Origin: Micromonospora sp. HK10
GTDB lineage: Bacteria > Actinomycetota > Actinomycetes > Mycobacteriales > Micromonosporaceae
Direction: 5' to 3'
Assembly (NCBI RefSeq): GCF_000982955.1
Contig: NZ_KQ058870.1
Location: 1 to 64,000, forward strand
Length of the DNA stretch: 64,000 nt
Position numbers and translations under genes: made by a program. The notes beneath the pieces are model-generated. The model did not search any database and was not told the DNA's origin. It saw only the letters and a program-made list of their open reading frames with translations. Numbering within the stretch: the stretch's first letter is position 1; the number at the start of each line of letters is the position of its first letter. Positions 14,901 through 22,374 of the stretch are shown piece by piece.

Positions 14901-15947
14901 GTGGGCGGTGCGGGTGTGCCGGTTGTGGTGGGCCTGGACAACGGCGGCAACAGCAACAACGCCACCGTCCTGACCATGGACGGCCGGTTCCTGGTCGACG
15001 GGCTGGTGGAGATCCCGAGCGAGGTCCGGGCCGGCCCGGAGGCGGCCATCGAGGCGCTCGCGCGGGCGTTCGACGGGGTCCTGGCGCTGACCGGCGTGCC
15101 GCGCGAGCTGGTCCGCGCCGTCGGGCTGGACACGCCCGGGCCGGCCAGTGCCACCGGGGTCATCTCCTCGCGCGGCTCGACCAATTTCTCGCAGCCGGCC
15201 TGGCGCGGCTACGACGTCCGTGGCGCGCTGGAGCGCCGGCTCGGCCTGCCGGTGAGCTACGCCAACGACGGCAACGCGGCGGCGCTCTACGCCCACCACG
15301 TCCACTTCGGCGCGGACGCGATGAGCCGCTCGTCGGTAGCCGCCATCGTCGGTACCGGTCTGGGCGGCGGTGTGGTCGAGGCTGGCCGGGTGGTCGGTGG
15401 GGCGGCCGGGATGGCGGGGGAGTTCGGGCATGTGCACATCCCGCTCGACGGGTTGCTCGCGCCCGGCCAACAGTCCCCGGTCTGCGCCTGTGGCTTCACC
15501 GGGGACGCGGAGAGCGTCGCCTCACTGACCGGGATCGAGCGCAACCTGCTGCCGTACTGGTTGGCGCGGTACCCGGGGCATCCCCTGGCGGCGGAGGAGC
15601 CCAGCCGGGCAGCGAAGCTGGTCCGCGGCTACGGCGAGCGGGGCGACGCGCTGGCCCGGCAGGTCTTCGCCCAGCAGGCCATGGCCCTGGGGCGGCTGTT
15701 CACCATCGCGGCCAACTTCACCGACCCGCACGCGTACTTCGTCGGTGGCGGCGTGGTGGAGGCGGCGCCGGAGTTCCGCGACTGGTTCCTGGCCGCGGTC
15801 CGGGAGCACACCGTGCTCCGGGAAGAGCAGGCTGCGGTGGCCACCTTCGCCCTGGTGCCGGAGCGGGACATGGCCGGTGCCCGGGGAGCGGCGATCGCCG
15901 CCCTGGAGGCGATCCGGGTCGGCGGCGGGCCGCTGGTCGCACGCTGA
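14901..15947 (+). CDS. ROK-family sugar kinase or regulator-like protein
   Basis: About 348 residues with the ASKHA/ROK fold: phosphate-1 motif GLDNGGNSNNATV, glycine-rich IVGTGLGGGVV, catalytic-type Asp in NDGNAAAL and the ROK cysteine segment VCACGFTGDAES. In typical ROK kinases this segment is CxCGxxGCxE with zinc bound by Cys and His; here the third Cys is Asp, so zinc binding may be altered. No helix-turn-helix is present, so a sugar kinase is likelier than a repressor. GTG at 14901 is chosen for its 8-nt spacing from GGAGG; GTG 14895 and 14853 are alternatives. Confidence 0.82.
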   Translation: MGGAGVPVVVGLDNGGNSNNATVLTMDGRFLVDGLVEIPSEVRAGPEAAIEALARAFDGVLALTGVPRELVRAVGLDTPGPASATGVISSRGSTNFSQPAWRGYDVRGALERRLGLPVSYANDGNAAALYAHHVHFGADAMSRSSVAAIVGTGLGGGVVEAGRVVGGAAGMAGEFGHVHIPLDGLLAPGQQSPVCACGFTGDAESVASLTGIERNLLPYWLARYPGHPLAAEEPSRAAKLVRGYGERGDALARQVFAQQAMALGRLFTIAANFTDPHAYFVGGGVVEAAPEFRDWFLAAVREHTVLREEQAAVATFALVPERDMAGARGAAIAALEAIRVGGGPLVAR

Positions 15948-15986
15948 GCCGGCCGAACCGGCACCGCACGCAGGCCCGACGGGTCG

Positions 15987-16064
15987 GGTCGCCCGCCTGG
16001 CCGGCCGGGTCGTCCGCCTGGCCCGCCGGGTGCCTGCCTGGCCCGCCGGGTCGCCCGCCTCGGC
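15987..16064. repeat. 21-bp tandem repeat, about four copies
   Basis: Units of the form GGTCGCCCGCCTGGCCCGCC follow the ROK stop codon. They separate this gene from the convergent DUF397 gene. Confidence 0.75.
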
Positions 16065-16085
16065 GCCCCCGGATCGCGGCCGGGG

Positions 16086-16286
16086 TCAGCGGCGCGGTGG
16101 GGCGGCGGTGAAGGCCGCCCAGGCGGCCGGGGGGAAGACCAGCACCGGTCCGGCCGGGTCCTTGGAGTCGCGGACCGCCACCACCCGCGGCAGCCGGGAC
16201 ATCTCGACGCACGCCCCCTCGTCGCCGCTGTGGCTGCTCTTGCGCCAGTGGCTGACCCTCGGGCGGTGGCCGTTCGTGCCGTTCAT
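16086..16286 (-). CDS. DUF397 small protein
   Basis: A 66-residue DUF397 protein with the family core WRKSSHSGDEGACVEM followed by VVAVRDSKDP and FPPAAWAAF. In Streptomyces such proteins (AbaA/Scr2 type) are paired with Scr1/WhiJ-type regulators in modules affecting development and antibiotic production and have been compared to toxin-antitoxin pairs. Here it starts 5 bp after the stop of the Scr1-like gene, with a GAGAGGTAG Shine-Dalgarno sequence, so the two are co-transcribed. Confidence 0.92.
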   Translation of the reverse strand: MNGTNGHRPRVSHWRKSSHSGDEGACVEMSRLPRVVAVRDSKDPAGPVLVFPPAAWAAFTAAPPRR

Positions 16287-16291
16287 AGGTT

Positions 16292-17137
16292 CTACCTCTC
16301 GTTCAGCAGGCGGAGGAGCTGGTCCCGGCTGGCTGCCGGGCTGAGCGCCACGGTCCGCAGGTGCTCCATGATCTTGGTGCAGGTACGCAGGTCGCCCGGC
16401 CGGTCCAGGACCATCTGCCCGGCGACCGTCTCCACCGACGCGATCATCGGGTCCTCCGGGTCGGCGAACTCGAGGATGTGCAGTGACCCGCGCGTCCCCC
16501 GGTGGTAGCCCGCCGCGAGCGGGATGACCTGGACGGTGATGTTGGGCAGCTCACCCACCTTGAGCAGGTGCCGCAGCTGGGCCTCCATCACCGACCGGTT
16601 GCCGACCGGGCGCAGCAGCGCGCCCTCGTCGATGATGGCGTCGAAGATGGGCGGTTCGTCGCTGGTGAGCCGCTGCTGCCGGTCCAACCGCAGGTGCACC
16701 CGCTGTTCGACCTGCTCGTCGGTGAGGGTGTGCGGGCCGCCGCGCATCACGCCGCGGATGTAGTCGGCGGTCTGGAGCAGGCCGGGCACCACCGAGGGCT
16801 CGAAGTTGGCGATGCCGGTGGCCTCGGCCTCCAGCGCGATGAAGTCGATCGTCCGCCGGTCCAGCAGGTACGAGTAGGAGACCCACCAGCCGGGCTTGCG
16901 GGCGTCCTTGGCCAACTGCACCGCCGCGGCGATCTCGTCGGTGCCGACCCCGTACAGGGTGAGCAGGGCGCGCACGGTGGCCGGGCTGATCAGGGTCTGC
17001 GCGTTCTCGTACCGGGACAGCGTGCTGCGGGTGCTGTTGATCTCGTCGGCTGCGGCCTCGAGGGTCAGCCCGGCGGCTTCCCGGTGGGTACGCAGGGCGA
17101 TGCCGAGCCGTCGGGCCCGGGCGGTCTTCGGCGCCAT
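16292..17137 (-). CDS. Scr1/WhiJ-like XRE regulator (HTH plus DUF5753)
   Basis: A 281-residue protein. Residues about 8-65 form an XRE helix-turn-helix (LRTHREAAGLTLEAAADEINSTRSTLSRYE). The rest is the DUF5753 domain with its usual features (ALEAEATGIANFEPSVVPGLLQTADYIR). Members form operons with DUF397 genes and probably bind the DUF397 partner or another ligand; the target genes are unknown. ATG at 17137 (MAPKTARARRLG) fits homologues better than the upstream start at 17212. A TTGACA element lies on the minus strand near 17216-17221, about 80 nt upstream. Confidence 0.92.
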   Translation of the reverse strand: MAPKTARARRLGIALRTHREAAGLTLEAAADEINSTRSTLSRYENAQTLISPATVRALLTLYGVGTDEIAAAVQLAKDARKPGWWVSYSYLLDRRTIDFIALEAEATGIANFEPSVVPGLLQTADYIRGVMRGGPHTLTDEQVEQRVHLRLDRQQRLTSDEPPIFDAIIDEGALLRPVGNRSVMEAQLRHLLKVGELPNITVQVIPLAAGYHRGTRGSLHILEFADPEDPMIASVETVAGQMVLDRPGDLRTCTKIMEHLRTVALSPAASRDQLLRLLNER

Positions 17138-17289
17138 GCATCGATGGTCGCACATCAACGGGAAAAATGGCATGAGAGAACGTCGATGAGAGTTGCATTC
17201 ACGGGTGTCCAACTGTCAATCTGTGACGGAGTCCTCACCGCCGGTTGTCGTGGCGACGGTGGTGGTGGGTGACCGGAGGGGATGGGGCG

Positions 17290-17331
17290 CGCGGTGATCG
17301 GGTTTTTCTCCCCCACGACCCGATCGCCGCG
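17290..17331 (+). promoter_or_regulatory. 14-bp leader hairpin with C-rich loop
   Basis: Arms 17290-17303 and 17318-17331 pair over 14 bp with one G-U wobble; the 14-nt loop is TTTTCTCCCCCACG. A second small C-loop hairpin (GTGC-CCCC-GCAC) follows at once. The loop TCTCC is complementary to GGAGA in the Shine-Dalgarno region of the next ORF (17355-17359). Confidence 0.5.
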
Positions 17332-17368
17332 TGCCCCCGCACCGGCCAGCAGACGGAGAGGGAAGCGC

Positions 17369-17416
17369 ATGACGGCGACCGGACGGCGCCCGGCGGGCGG
17401 GGGTGGACGGCGATGA
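17369..17416 (+). CDS. 15-codon upstream ORF
   Basis: ATG 17369 follows GGAGAGGGAAG at good spacing and encodes MTATGRRPAGGGGRR. Its TGA overlaps the ATG of the next gene (ATGA at 17413-17416), so it probably serves to deliver ribosomes to that start. Glycine/arginine-rich composition suggests a leader rather than a functional peptide. Confidence 0.45.
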   Translation: MTATGRRPAGGGGRR

Positions 17417-17640
17417 CCCGCTTCCTCGTGGTCCTCACCGACGTCCGGCCCCTGGAAGGGATGGGCCGCAACGAGCGGACCAGCCCCGAGCGCCGCCGTC
17501 AGGTGGTCGGCGCGAGCAGCCGGGAGGCGGCGGAACGGATCGCCGGCGCGTTCATGGCGCTGGGCATGGTCCGGGCGGGCCGGCAGCGCGTGAAGGTGAT
17601 CGCCGTGGGACGCCGCCCACGGCTGGGACAACTGGACTGA
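17413..17640 (+). CDS. Small conserved-type hypothetical protein
   Basis: A 75-residue basic protein beginning MTRFLVVLTDVRPLEGMGRNERTS. I do not recognise a family. A short beta strand is followed by a predicted helix (SSREAAERIAGAFMALGMVRA) and another strand (RVKVIAVGR), so it may be a small alpha/beta fold. It has no Shine-Dalgarno sequence of its own and is coupled by ATGA overlap to a 15-codon upstream ORF. It is divergent from the Scr1-like regulator, which may control it. Confidence 0.6.
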   Translation: MTRFLVVLTDVRPLEGMGRNERTSPERRRQVVGASSREAAERIAGAFMALGMVRAGRQRVKVIAVGRRPRLGQLD

Positions 17641-17677
17641 ACCCGCCCGCCGCCGGACCCGGTACCCGGTGGCGGAA

Positions 17678-17716
17678 CCGGGCGGCCGGTGGCAGGTCCC
17701 GCCACCGGCCGCCCGG
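17678..17716. terminator. Bidirectional terminator
   Basis: A perfect 16-bp stem (17678-17693 with 17701-17716) and 7-nt loop lies between the convergent 75-residue protein and the AAA+ ATPase. Confidence 0.85.
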
Positions 17717-17718
17717 CC

Positions 17719-18960
17719 CTACAGCAGCTTGCGCCGCTTCAGGTAGGCGACCAGATCGTCGTAGACGCCGCCCTCGTTGGCGAACATCGCCACGTTGCGG
17801 GCGGTCGACAGCCACGGACGGGTCGACGGGCGGACCTCGGACAGCGCCCGCTCCAGGTCCCGCTGCTCGATCATCCGGACCGTGCCGGTGCGTACCGAGT
17901 CGGCCATCGCGAACTCGGCCGCCGTCTCGCAGAGGTGGGCCAGGTCGGCGCCGGAGTAGTCCTCCGTCGCGGCGACCAGCCGGCGCAGGTCGATGTTGGC
18001 GATCGGCCGCTCCCGCAGGTGGTACTCGAGGATCGCGGCGCGGGCCTCGGCGTCCGGCGGCAACACCAGCACCACCCGGTCGAGCCGCCCCGGCCGGCGC
18101 AGCGCCGGGTCGACGTCCCACGGCGTGTTCGTCGCGGCCAGCACGAAGACGCCCTCGTTGTCGCCCTCCATGCCGTCCAGCTCGGCCAGCAACTGGTTGC
18201 CCAGGGTCCGCATCGAACTCGACGAAACCTGCGAGCGCTTGTGCCCCAGCGCGTCGATCTCGTCCAGGAAGAGCACGCAGGGCGCGCTGCGCCGGGCCGC
18301 CTCGAAGAGTTCGTGCAGGTTCCGTTCCGAGTTGCCGATCCACATGTCCAGCACGTCCACGATCGACAGCGAGACGAACTTCGCCCCCATCTCGCCGGCC
18401 ACCGCCCGGGCCAGGAAGGTCTTGCCGCAGCCGGGCGGGCCGTAGAGCATCAGCCCGCCGCGCAGGCTCTTGCCGTACATCCGGCGCAGTTCGGGGTTGC
18501 GCAGCGGGCCCAGGAAGGCCAGCTCCAGGCGCTCCTTCACCGCCGCCATGCCGCCCACGTCGGCCAGCCGCACCGGCGGGGACTCCACGTCGTACACCCG
18601 GTCGCTGTCGCCCTGGACCGGCTCCGGCTCGTCGCCGGCCCGGGCGAAGCGCGGCGGCACCACGTCGGCCAGCTCCTGCTCGTACGCCGCCAGCGGGTCG
18701 TCGCCGGCGGGCGCCGCCGGGGCCGGGCACTGCGCCGGGGGCGACGGCTGCGCCTCGGGTACGCCGAGCGCGCGCTGCATGAGCGCCTGCGCCTGGACGT
18801 TGCCCGGGTCCCGGGCCAGCGCCTGCCCGGCCTGGGCGATCGCCTCCCCGCCCCGGCCGGCGTCGAGCAGCAGCCCGGCCAGGTGCAGCCGTAGCGGCAG
18901 GTCGTCGGGGCGGGCGTCGAGGGCGACGAGCAGGCTGTCGATGACGGGATCGGCGCTCAT
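17719..18960 (-). CDS. TPR-AAA+ ATPase (classic AAA clade)
   Basis: A 413-residue protein. Residues about 5-65 form TPR-like helices; an acidic/Pro-rich linker follows; residues about 140-390 are a single AAA domain. Walker A is YGPPGCGKT, the pore loop has aromatic-hydrophobic-Gly (MWIGNSERN), Walker B is VLFLDEIDA, sensor 1 is ATN and the arginine-finger region is RRPGRLDR, all intact. It resembles Vps4/katanin/p97-type unfoldases and lacks a protease domain. A TACGCT hexamer lies 9 nt before the ATG. It follows the TPR-membrane gene by 37 bp, and the two probably act together; the substrate is unknown. Confidence 0.88.
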   Translation of the reverse strand: MSADPVIDSLLVALDARPDDLPLRLHLAGLLLDAGRGGEAIAQAGQALARDPGNVQAQALMQRALGVPEAQPSPPAQCPAPAAPAGDDPLAAYEQELADVVPPRFARAGDEPEPVQGDSDRVYDVESPPVRLADVGGMAAVKERLELAFLGPLRNPELRRMYGKSLRGGLMLYGPPGCGKTFLARAVAGEMGAKFVSLSIVDVLDMWIGNSERNLHELFEAARRSAPCVLFLDEIDALGHKRSQVSSSSMRTLGNQLLAELDGMEGDNEGVFVLAATNTPWDVDPALRRPGRLDRVVLVLPPDAEARAAILEYHLRERPIANIDLRRLVAATEDYSGADLAHLCETAAEFAMADSVRTGTVRMIEQRDLERALSEVRPSTRPWLSTARNVAMFANEGGVYDDLVAYLKRRKLL

Positions 18961-18997
18961 AGAACGAGCAGCGTAGTGCCCGCCCCGCGGACTCCGC

Positions 18998-20164
18998 TCA
19001 CCCGCCGGCGCCGATCCCCGGGTCCGCGGCCCGCCGGCGCAGTCGGGCGCCGGCGCGGTGCAGCCCGAGAGCCGCCCGGTAGGCCAGGCGCGACACCACG
19101 ACCAGGGCCCATCGAGCCAGCAGCCGGCCGAGGCGCAGCCCGCCGACCAGCACGGTCGCCGTCAGGCAGACGCCGGCCAGGTCGGCGGCGGCGGTGCCGT
19201 CGGGCGGCTGCCAGGCGCCGAGGACCAGGGCCGTCGCGGCGGCGGCCACGGCCACCGGCCACAGCGCCACTGCGGCGTCCCGCCGCTCCGCGCGCAGTCG
19301 CCACCGCACCGCCGCCGGCTGCCGGCGCCAGGACCGGACGCAGAGCACGCCGAAGCCGACCAGGATCGACCCGGCCACCGCCAGGCCGAGCGGACGGCGC
19401 CCCGCCCCGAGCGGCCCGGCCGCCGCGGCGAACACCGCCAGGTGCAGCGCGGTGGCCACCGCGAGGACATCGAAGAGCCGCCACAGCAGCGCCCGGGCAC
19501 CGGCCGAGTGGGCCCGCCCGGTGACACCGTCGTCGGGCGCCAGGGCGAGCGCGGCGCTGAAACCGCGGGCCGCGCTGGCCACCCGGTCGCCGGTCAACTC
19601 CACTAGCGCCAGGGTGTGCCGGGCCGCCTGGTGGCCCGGGTCCCGCTGCAACGCCCGTTCGCAGCCGCGCCGCGCCGCGGCCAACTCGCCGGTACGCAGG
19701 CACACCTGCGCGTCCACCAGGTGCGCGTCGGGTTCCTCCGGGGCGAGCCGCAGCACCGTGTCCGCGGCGAGCCGGGCGGCGACCAGGGACCGGATGCCCG
19801 GCTGGTGAACCAGCACCGCCACCAGAGCGGCGTGTGTCCGCCACTCGCCCGGGGCGGCGGCGACCGCGGCCCGGGCCGAGCGCAGGGCCGCCCGGCGGCG
19901 CTTCAGGCCGATCAGGGCCAGCGCCTCCAGCCGCAGTGCCCACTCGTTGTCGGGCGCCACCGCTAGCGCCCGGCGGGCGGTGGCCAGCGCCTGCGCCGGG
20001 TCGCCGGCCAGCTCGTGGCAGCGGGCCAGCAGACAGAGCGCCGCCACGTCGTCGGGGTGCGACCGCAGCACCTCCGCGAGGTGACCGATCGCCTCCCGCC
20101 ACCGGCCGACCTCGAGCAGGACGCGGGCCCGTTCACGGCCCTGCTGTCCGGTGTTCGGGTTCGT
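18998..20164 (-). CDS. TPR protein with C-terminal membrane segments
   Basis: About 388 residues. Residues 1-205 are tandem TPR helices (GRWREAIGHLAEVLRSHPDD, DPAQALATARRALAVAPDNE and others). Residues about 225-345 contain four hydrophobic stretches likely to span the membrane, and the tail is very basic. Function unknown; it is the first gene of a pair with the AAA+ ATPase. No ATG, GTG or TTG fits: candidates at 20344 and 20309 precede the apparent promoter and add non-coding-like sequence. An ACG at 20164 has GGGAGG 6 nt upstream and TAGGCT (20191-20196) before that. A sequencing frameshift cannot be excluded. Confidence 0.7.
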   Translation of the reverse strand, partial: TNPNTGQQGRERARVLLEVGRWREAIGHLAEVLRSHPDDVAALCLLARCHELAGDPAQALATARRALAVAPDNEWALRLEALALIGLKRRRAALRSARAAVAAAPGEWRTHAALVAVLVHQPGIRSLVAARLAADTVLRLAPEEPDAHLVDAQVCLRTGELAAARRGCERALQRDPGHQAARHTLALVELTGDRVASAARGFSAALALAPDDGVTGRAHSAGARALLWRLFDVLAVATALHLAVFAAAAGPLGAGRRPLGLAVAGSILVGFGVLCVRSWRRQPAAVRWRLRAERRDAAVALWPVAVAAAATALVLGAWQPPDGTAAADLAGVCLTATVLVGGLRLGRLLARWALVVVSRLAYRAALGLHRAGARLRRRAADPGIGAGG

Positions 20165-20190
20165 GCCGCACCTCCCGTGATCCGGGCGGC

Positions 20191-20196
20191 AGCCTA
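20191..20196 (-). promoter_or_regulatory. -10 (TAGGCT) of the TPR gene
   Basis: Predicts a start near 20184 and a 20-nt leader containing GGGAGG but no ATG or usable in-frame GTG. Confidence 0.45.
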
Positions 20197-20310
20197 CGCG
20201 AAAGCCACTCGATCCCGTCGTACTGTTACTGTCCGTATATACCCGACTGACCGATTGCGCTTCGCCGTGGCGGCTGCCGGGTATCGGCTGCCCGCGTTCG
20301 CCACGCACAG

Positions 20311-20316
20311 TAGGGT
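20311..20316 (+). promoter_or_regulatory. Leaderless -10 (TAGGGT) upstream of ddl
   Basis: TAGGGT lies 7 nt before GTG 20324, the first codon of a 16-codon micro-ORF. Confidence 0.55.
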
Positions 20317-20323
20317 CAACCCG

Positions 20324-20374
20324 GTGAGCGCCACCGGCGAGCACGGCCAGCCGCAGTCGCGAACGATGAGGTGA
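20324..20374 (+). CDS. Leaderless 16-codon micro-ORF before ddl
   Basis: Encodes MSATGEHGQPQSRTMR and stops with TGA 6 nt before the ddl GTG, in the same frame as ddl. Its last codons contain GATGAGG, the Shine-Dalgarno sequence of ddl. Its translation would expose or occupy that site. Confidence 0.45.
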   Translation: MSATGEHGQPQSRTMR

Positions 20375-20380
20375 CCTTCA

Positions 20381-21481
20381 GTGACCACCCCAGGCAAGAC
20401 CCGCGTGGCGATCGTCTTCGGCGGGCGCAGCCCCGAGCACGGCATCTCCTGCGTCAGCGCGGGCAGCGTGCTGGGTGCCCTCGACCCCGACGAGTTCGAG
20501 GTGGTGCCGGTCGGCATCACCCGACAGGGGCAGTGGGTGCTGGCCAGCTCGGACCCGACGCAGCTCGCGATCAACGACCGGAAGCTGCCGGAGATCACCG
20601 CCGGCTCCGGCGCCGAGCTGGTGCTGCGCGCCGACCCGGCGGTCGGTGGGCTGCTGGTGCTCGACCCGGCGCAGGGCCCCCGGGCGCTGGCCGACGTCGA
20701 CGTCGTCTTCCCGGTGCTGCACGGCGCGTACGGCGAGGACGGCACCATCCAGGGAATGCTGGAGATGGCCGACATCCCGTACGTGGGGGCGAACGTCTTC
20801 GCCTCGGCCGCCGCCATGGACAAGGAGTTCACCAAGAAGCTCTGTGCCGCCGAGGGCATCCCGGTCGGCCCGTACGTGGTGCTGCGCAACGGGATGACCA
20901 TGCCCGAGGAGGACAAGCGGCGCCTCGGCCTGCCGGTCTTCGTCAAGCCCTCCCGCGCCGGCTCCTCCTTCGGCATCACCAAGGTCGACGACTGGTCCCA
21001 GCTCGACGCGGCGGTGGCCACGGCTCGTGAGATCGACACCAAGGTGCTCGTCGAGGGCGCGGTCGTCGGCCGCGAGATCGAGTGCGGCGTGCTGGAGGGC
21101 GAGGCCGGCGGCGCGCCCGAGGCGTCGGTGCTCGCCGAGGTGCGGATGATCGGCGACCGCGACTGGTACGACTTCGAGGCCAAGTACATCTTCGCCGACG
21201 AGGTCTGCGAGTACGACGTGCCGGCGAACCTGCCGGAGCGGGTCACCCGCCAGGTGCAGGAGTACGCCACCCGGGCCTTCACCGCGCTGGACTGCTCCGG
21301 CCTGGCCCGGGTCGACTTCTTCGTCACCCCGGAGCTGGACGTCTACCTCAACGAGATCAACACCATGCCGGGCTTCACCCCGACCTCGATGTTCCCGCGG
21401 ATGTGGGCGGCGAGCGGGTTGGAGTACCCGAAGCTGGTGAACCGCCTGATCCGTACCGCCCTGCGCCGCGCGGGCCGCTGA
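20381..21481 (+). CDS. ddl: D-alanine--D-alanine ligase
   Basis: Ddl, 366 residues, joins two D-alanines with ATP for peptidoglycan precursors. The N-terminal domain has FGGRSPEHGIS; the ATP-grasp part has LPVFVKPSRAGSSFGI, the hydroxylated-substrate loop region EVCEYDVPA and the metal-ligand segment YLNEINTMPGF. The binding-pocket region is YDFEAKY, of the D-Ala-D-Ala type rather than D-Ala-D-lactate. The GTG at 20381 follows GAGG by 9 nt. It is expressed behind a leaderless micro-ORF. Its 3' end is repeated in the downstream array. Confidence 0.96.
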   Translation: MTTPGKTRVAIVFGGRSPEHGISCVSAGSVLGALDPDEFEVVPVGITRQGQWVLASSDPTQLAINDRKLPEITAGSGAELVLRADPAVGGLLVLDPAQGPRALADVDVVFPVLHGAYGEDGTIQGMLEMADIPYVGANVFASAAAMDKEFTKKLCAAEGIPVGPYVVLRNGMTMPEEDKRRLGLPVFVKPSRAGSSFGITKVDDWSQLDAAVATAREIDTKVLVEGAVVGREIECGVLEGEAGGAPEASVLAEVRMIGDRDWYDFEAKYIFADEVCEYDVPANLPERVTRQVQEYATRAFTALDCSGLARVDFFVTPELDVYLNEINTMPGFTPTSMFPRMWAASGLEYPKLVNRLIRTALRRAGR

Positions 21482-21655
21482 GCTGCCGCACGGGGTCGGT
21501 GAGCTGCGCCGGGCCGACGGCTGAGCCGCGCCGGGTGGGCCGCTGAGCTGCGCCGCGGGCCGCTGAGCCGCGCCGGGTGGGCCGCTGAGCTGCGCCGCGG
21601 GCCGCTGAGCTGCCGCGCGGGCCGCTGAGCCGCGCCGCGTGGGCCGCTGACCGCC
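21460..21655. repeat. Tandem repeats derived from the ddl 3' end
   Basis: About seven degenerate ~20-bp units of the form CTGCGCCGCGGGCCGCTGAG, which is also the sequence of the last ddl codons and stop. TGA occurs in nearly every unit. Confidence 0.8.
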
Positions 21656-21674
21656 CGCCGGGTCACGGCGGGCG
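21652..21674. terminator. Bidirectional terminator, ddl / DUF3515
   Basis: A 9-bp stem CGCCCGCCG with GGTCA loop and complement, directly before the convergent DUF3515 stop codon. Confidence 0.75.
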
Positions 21675-21678
21675 GGCG

Positions 21679-22374
21679 TCAGCCCGTACAGCCGGCGGGC
21701 GCGGTCTTCGCCGACGGCACCGTGGCCACGATCACGTCCGAGATGGCCCCCACCCACTGCAACGCCGGGCCGTACTCCTTCGGGACCCGGACCTGGACCG
21801 GGACCTCCCGGTCGACGGTGGTCAGCACGGTCCCGTCGGCCTGCTCGATCGGATGCCAGCAGACCCGGTTGACCCCCCACACCTCGTCGGTGTTCGGGAA
21901 ACAACCGGCGGGCAGGGCGCCGCCGGCGGTGGGCGACGGGCAGGGCTTGGCCGGCGGGGTGCCGCCGCAGGCCACGGTCAGCGCCGGATCGCCGTACGCG
22001 GCGTTCTGCTCGGCCCCGGCGGTGACCGGCCGCTGGTTCAGGTCCCGGACCGTCGGCGGAAGCTGGGACACCAGGGCACGGCAGACCGTCGCGGGCCGTT
22101 CGGCCAGGTCCGGCGCCGGCAGCTGGACCGGGGCGCTCGACTGCGAGCGGACGGCACTCGGCGAGGCCGTCGGGGCGGCCGGCTCGTCCGGGGCGAGCTT
22201 GGCGAAGGTGAACCCGGCCACCGCCAGGGTGACCGGCACGGCGACCAGCGTGGCCCAGAGGGCGGCACCGCGGGTGGCGCGGTCGCGGCGCGGCGCCTCC
22301 TGCGTCGCGGCGCGGCGCGGCTCCTCGGATGCCGGGGAACTGTCGCGGGTGGGGGAGTTACCGATCTCGTCCAC
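21679..22374 (-). CDS. DUF3515 membrane-anchored protein
   Basis: A 231-residue protein. A basic N-terminal region is followed by one membrane segment at about residues 33-55 (AALWATLVAVPVTLAVAGFTFAKL), a Pro/Ser-rich linker and an extracytoplasmic domain with paired cysteines (VCRALVSQLPP, ACGGTPPAKPC, CFPNTDEVWGVNRVCW). This matches DUF3515 (M. tuberculosis Rv2980 type), which lies in the same ddl-thiL neighbourhood. Function unknown. Its GTG start abuts the RAM gene's TAA stop with no gap, so it is probably translated by coupling. Confidence 0.88.
   Translation of the reverse strand: MDEIGNSPTRDSSPASEEPRRAATQEAPRRDRATRGAALWATLVAVPVTLAVAGFTFAKLAPDEPAAPTASPSAVRSQSSAPVQLPAPDLAERPATVCRALVSQLPPTVRDLNQRPVTAGAEQNAAYGDPALTVACGGTPPAKPCPSPTAGGALPAGCFPNTDEVWGVNRVCWHPIEQADGTVLTTVDREVPVQVRVPKEYGPALQWVGAISDVIVATVPSAKTAPAGCTG

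Noticed and set aside
17290..17345. 6C small RNA
   Set aside because: C-rich loops are present but runs are four to five C, and the location does not match known 6C loci; described as a leader hairpin instead.
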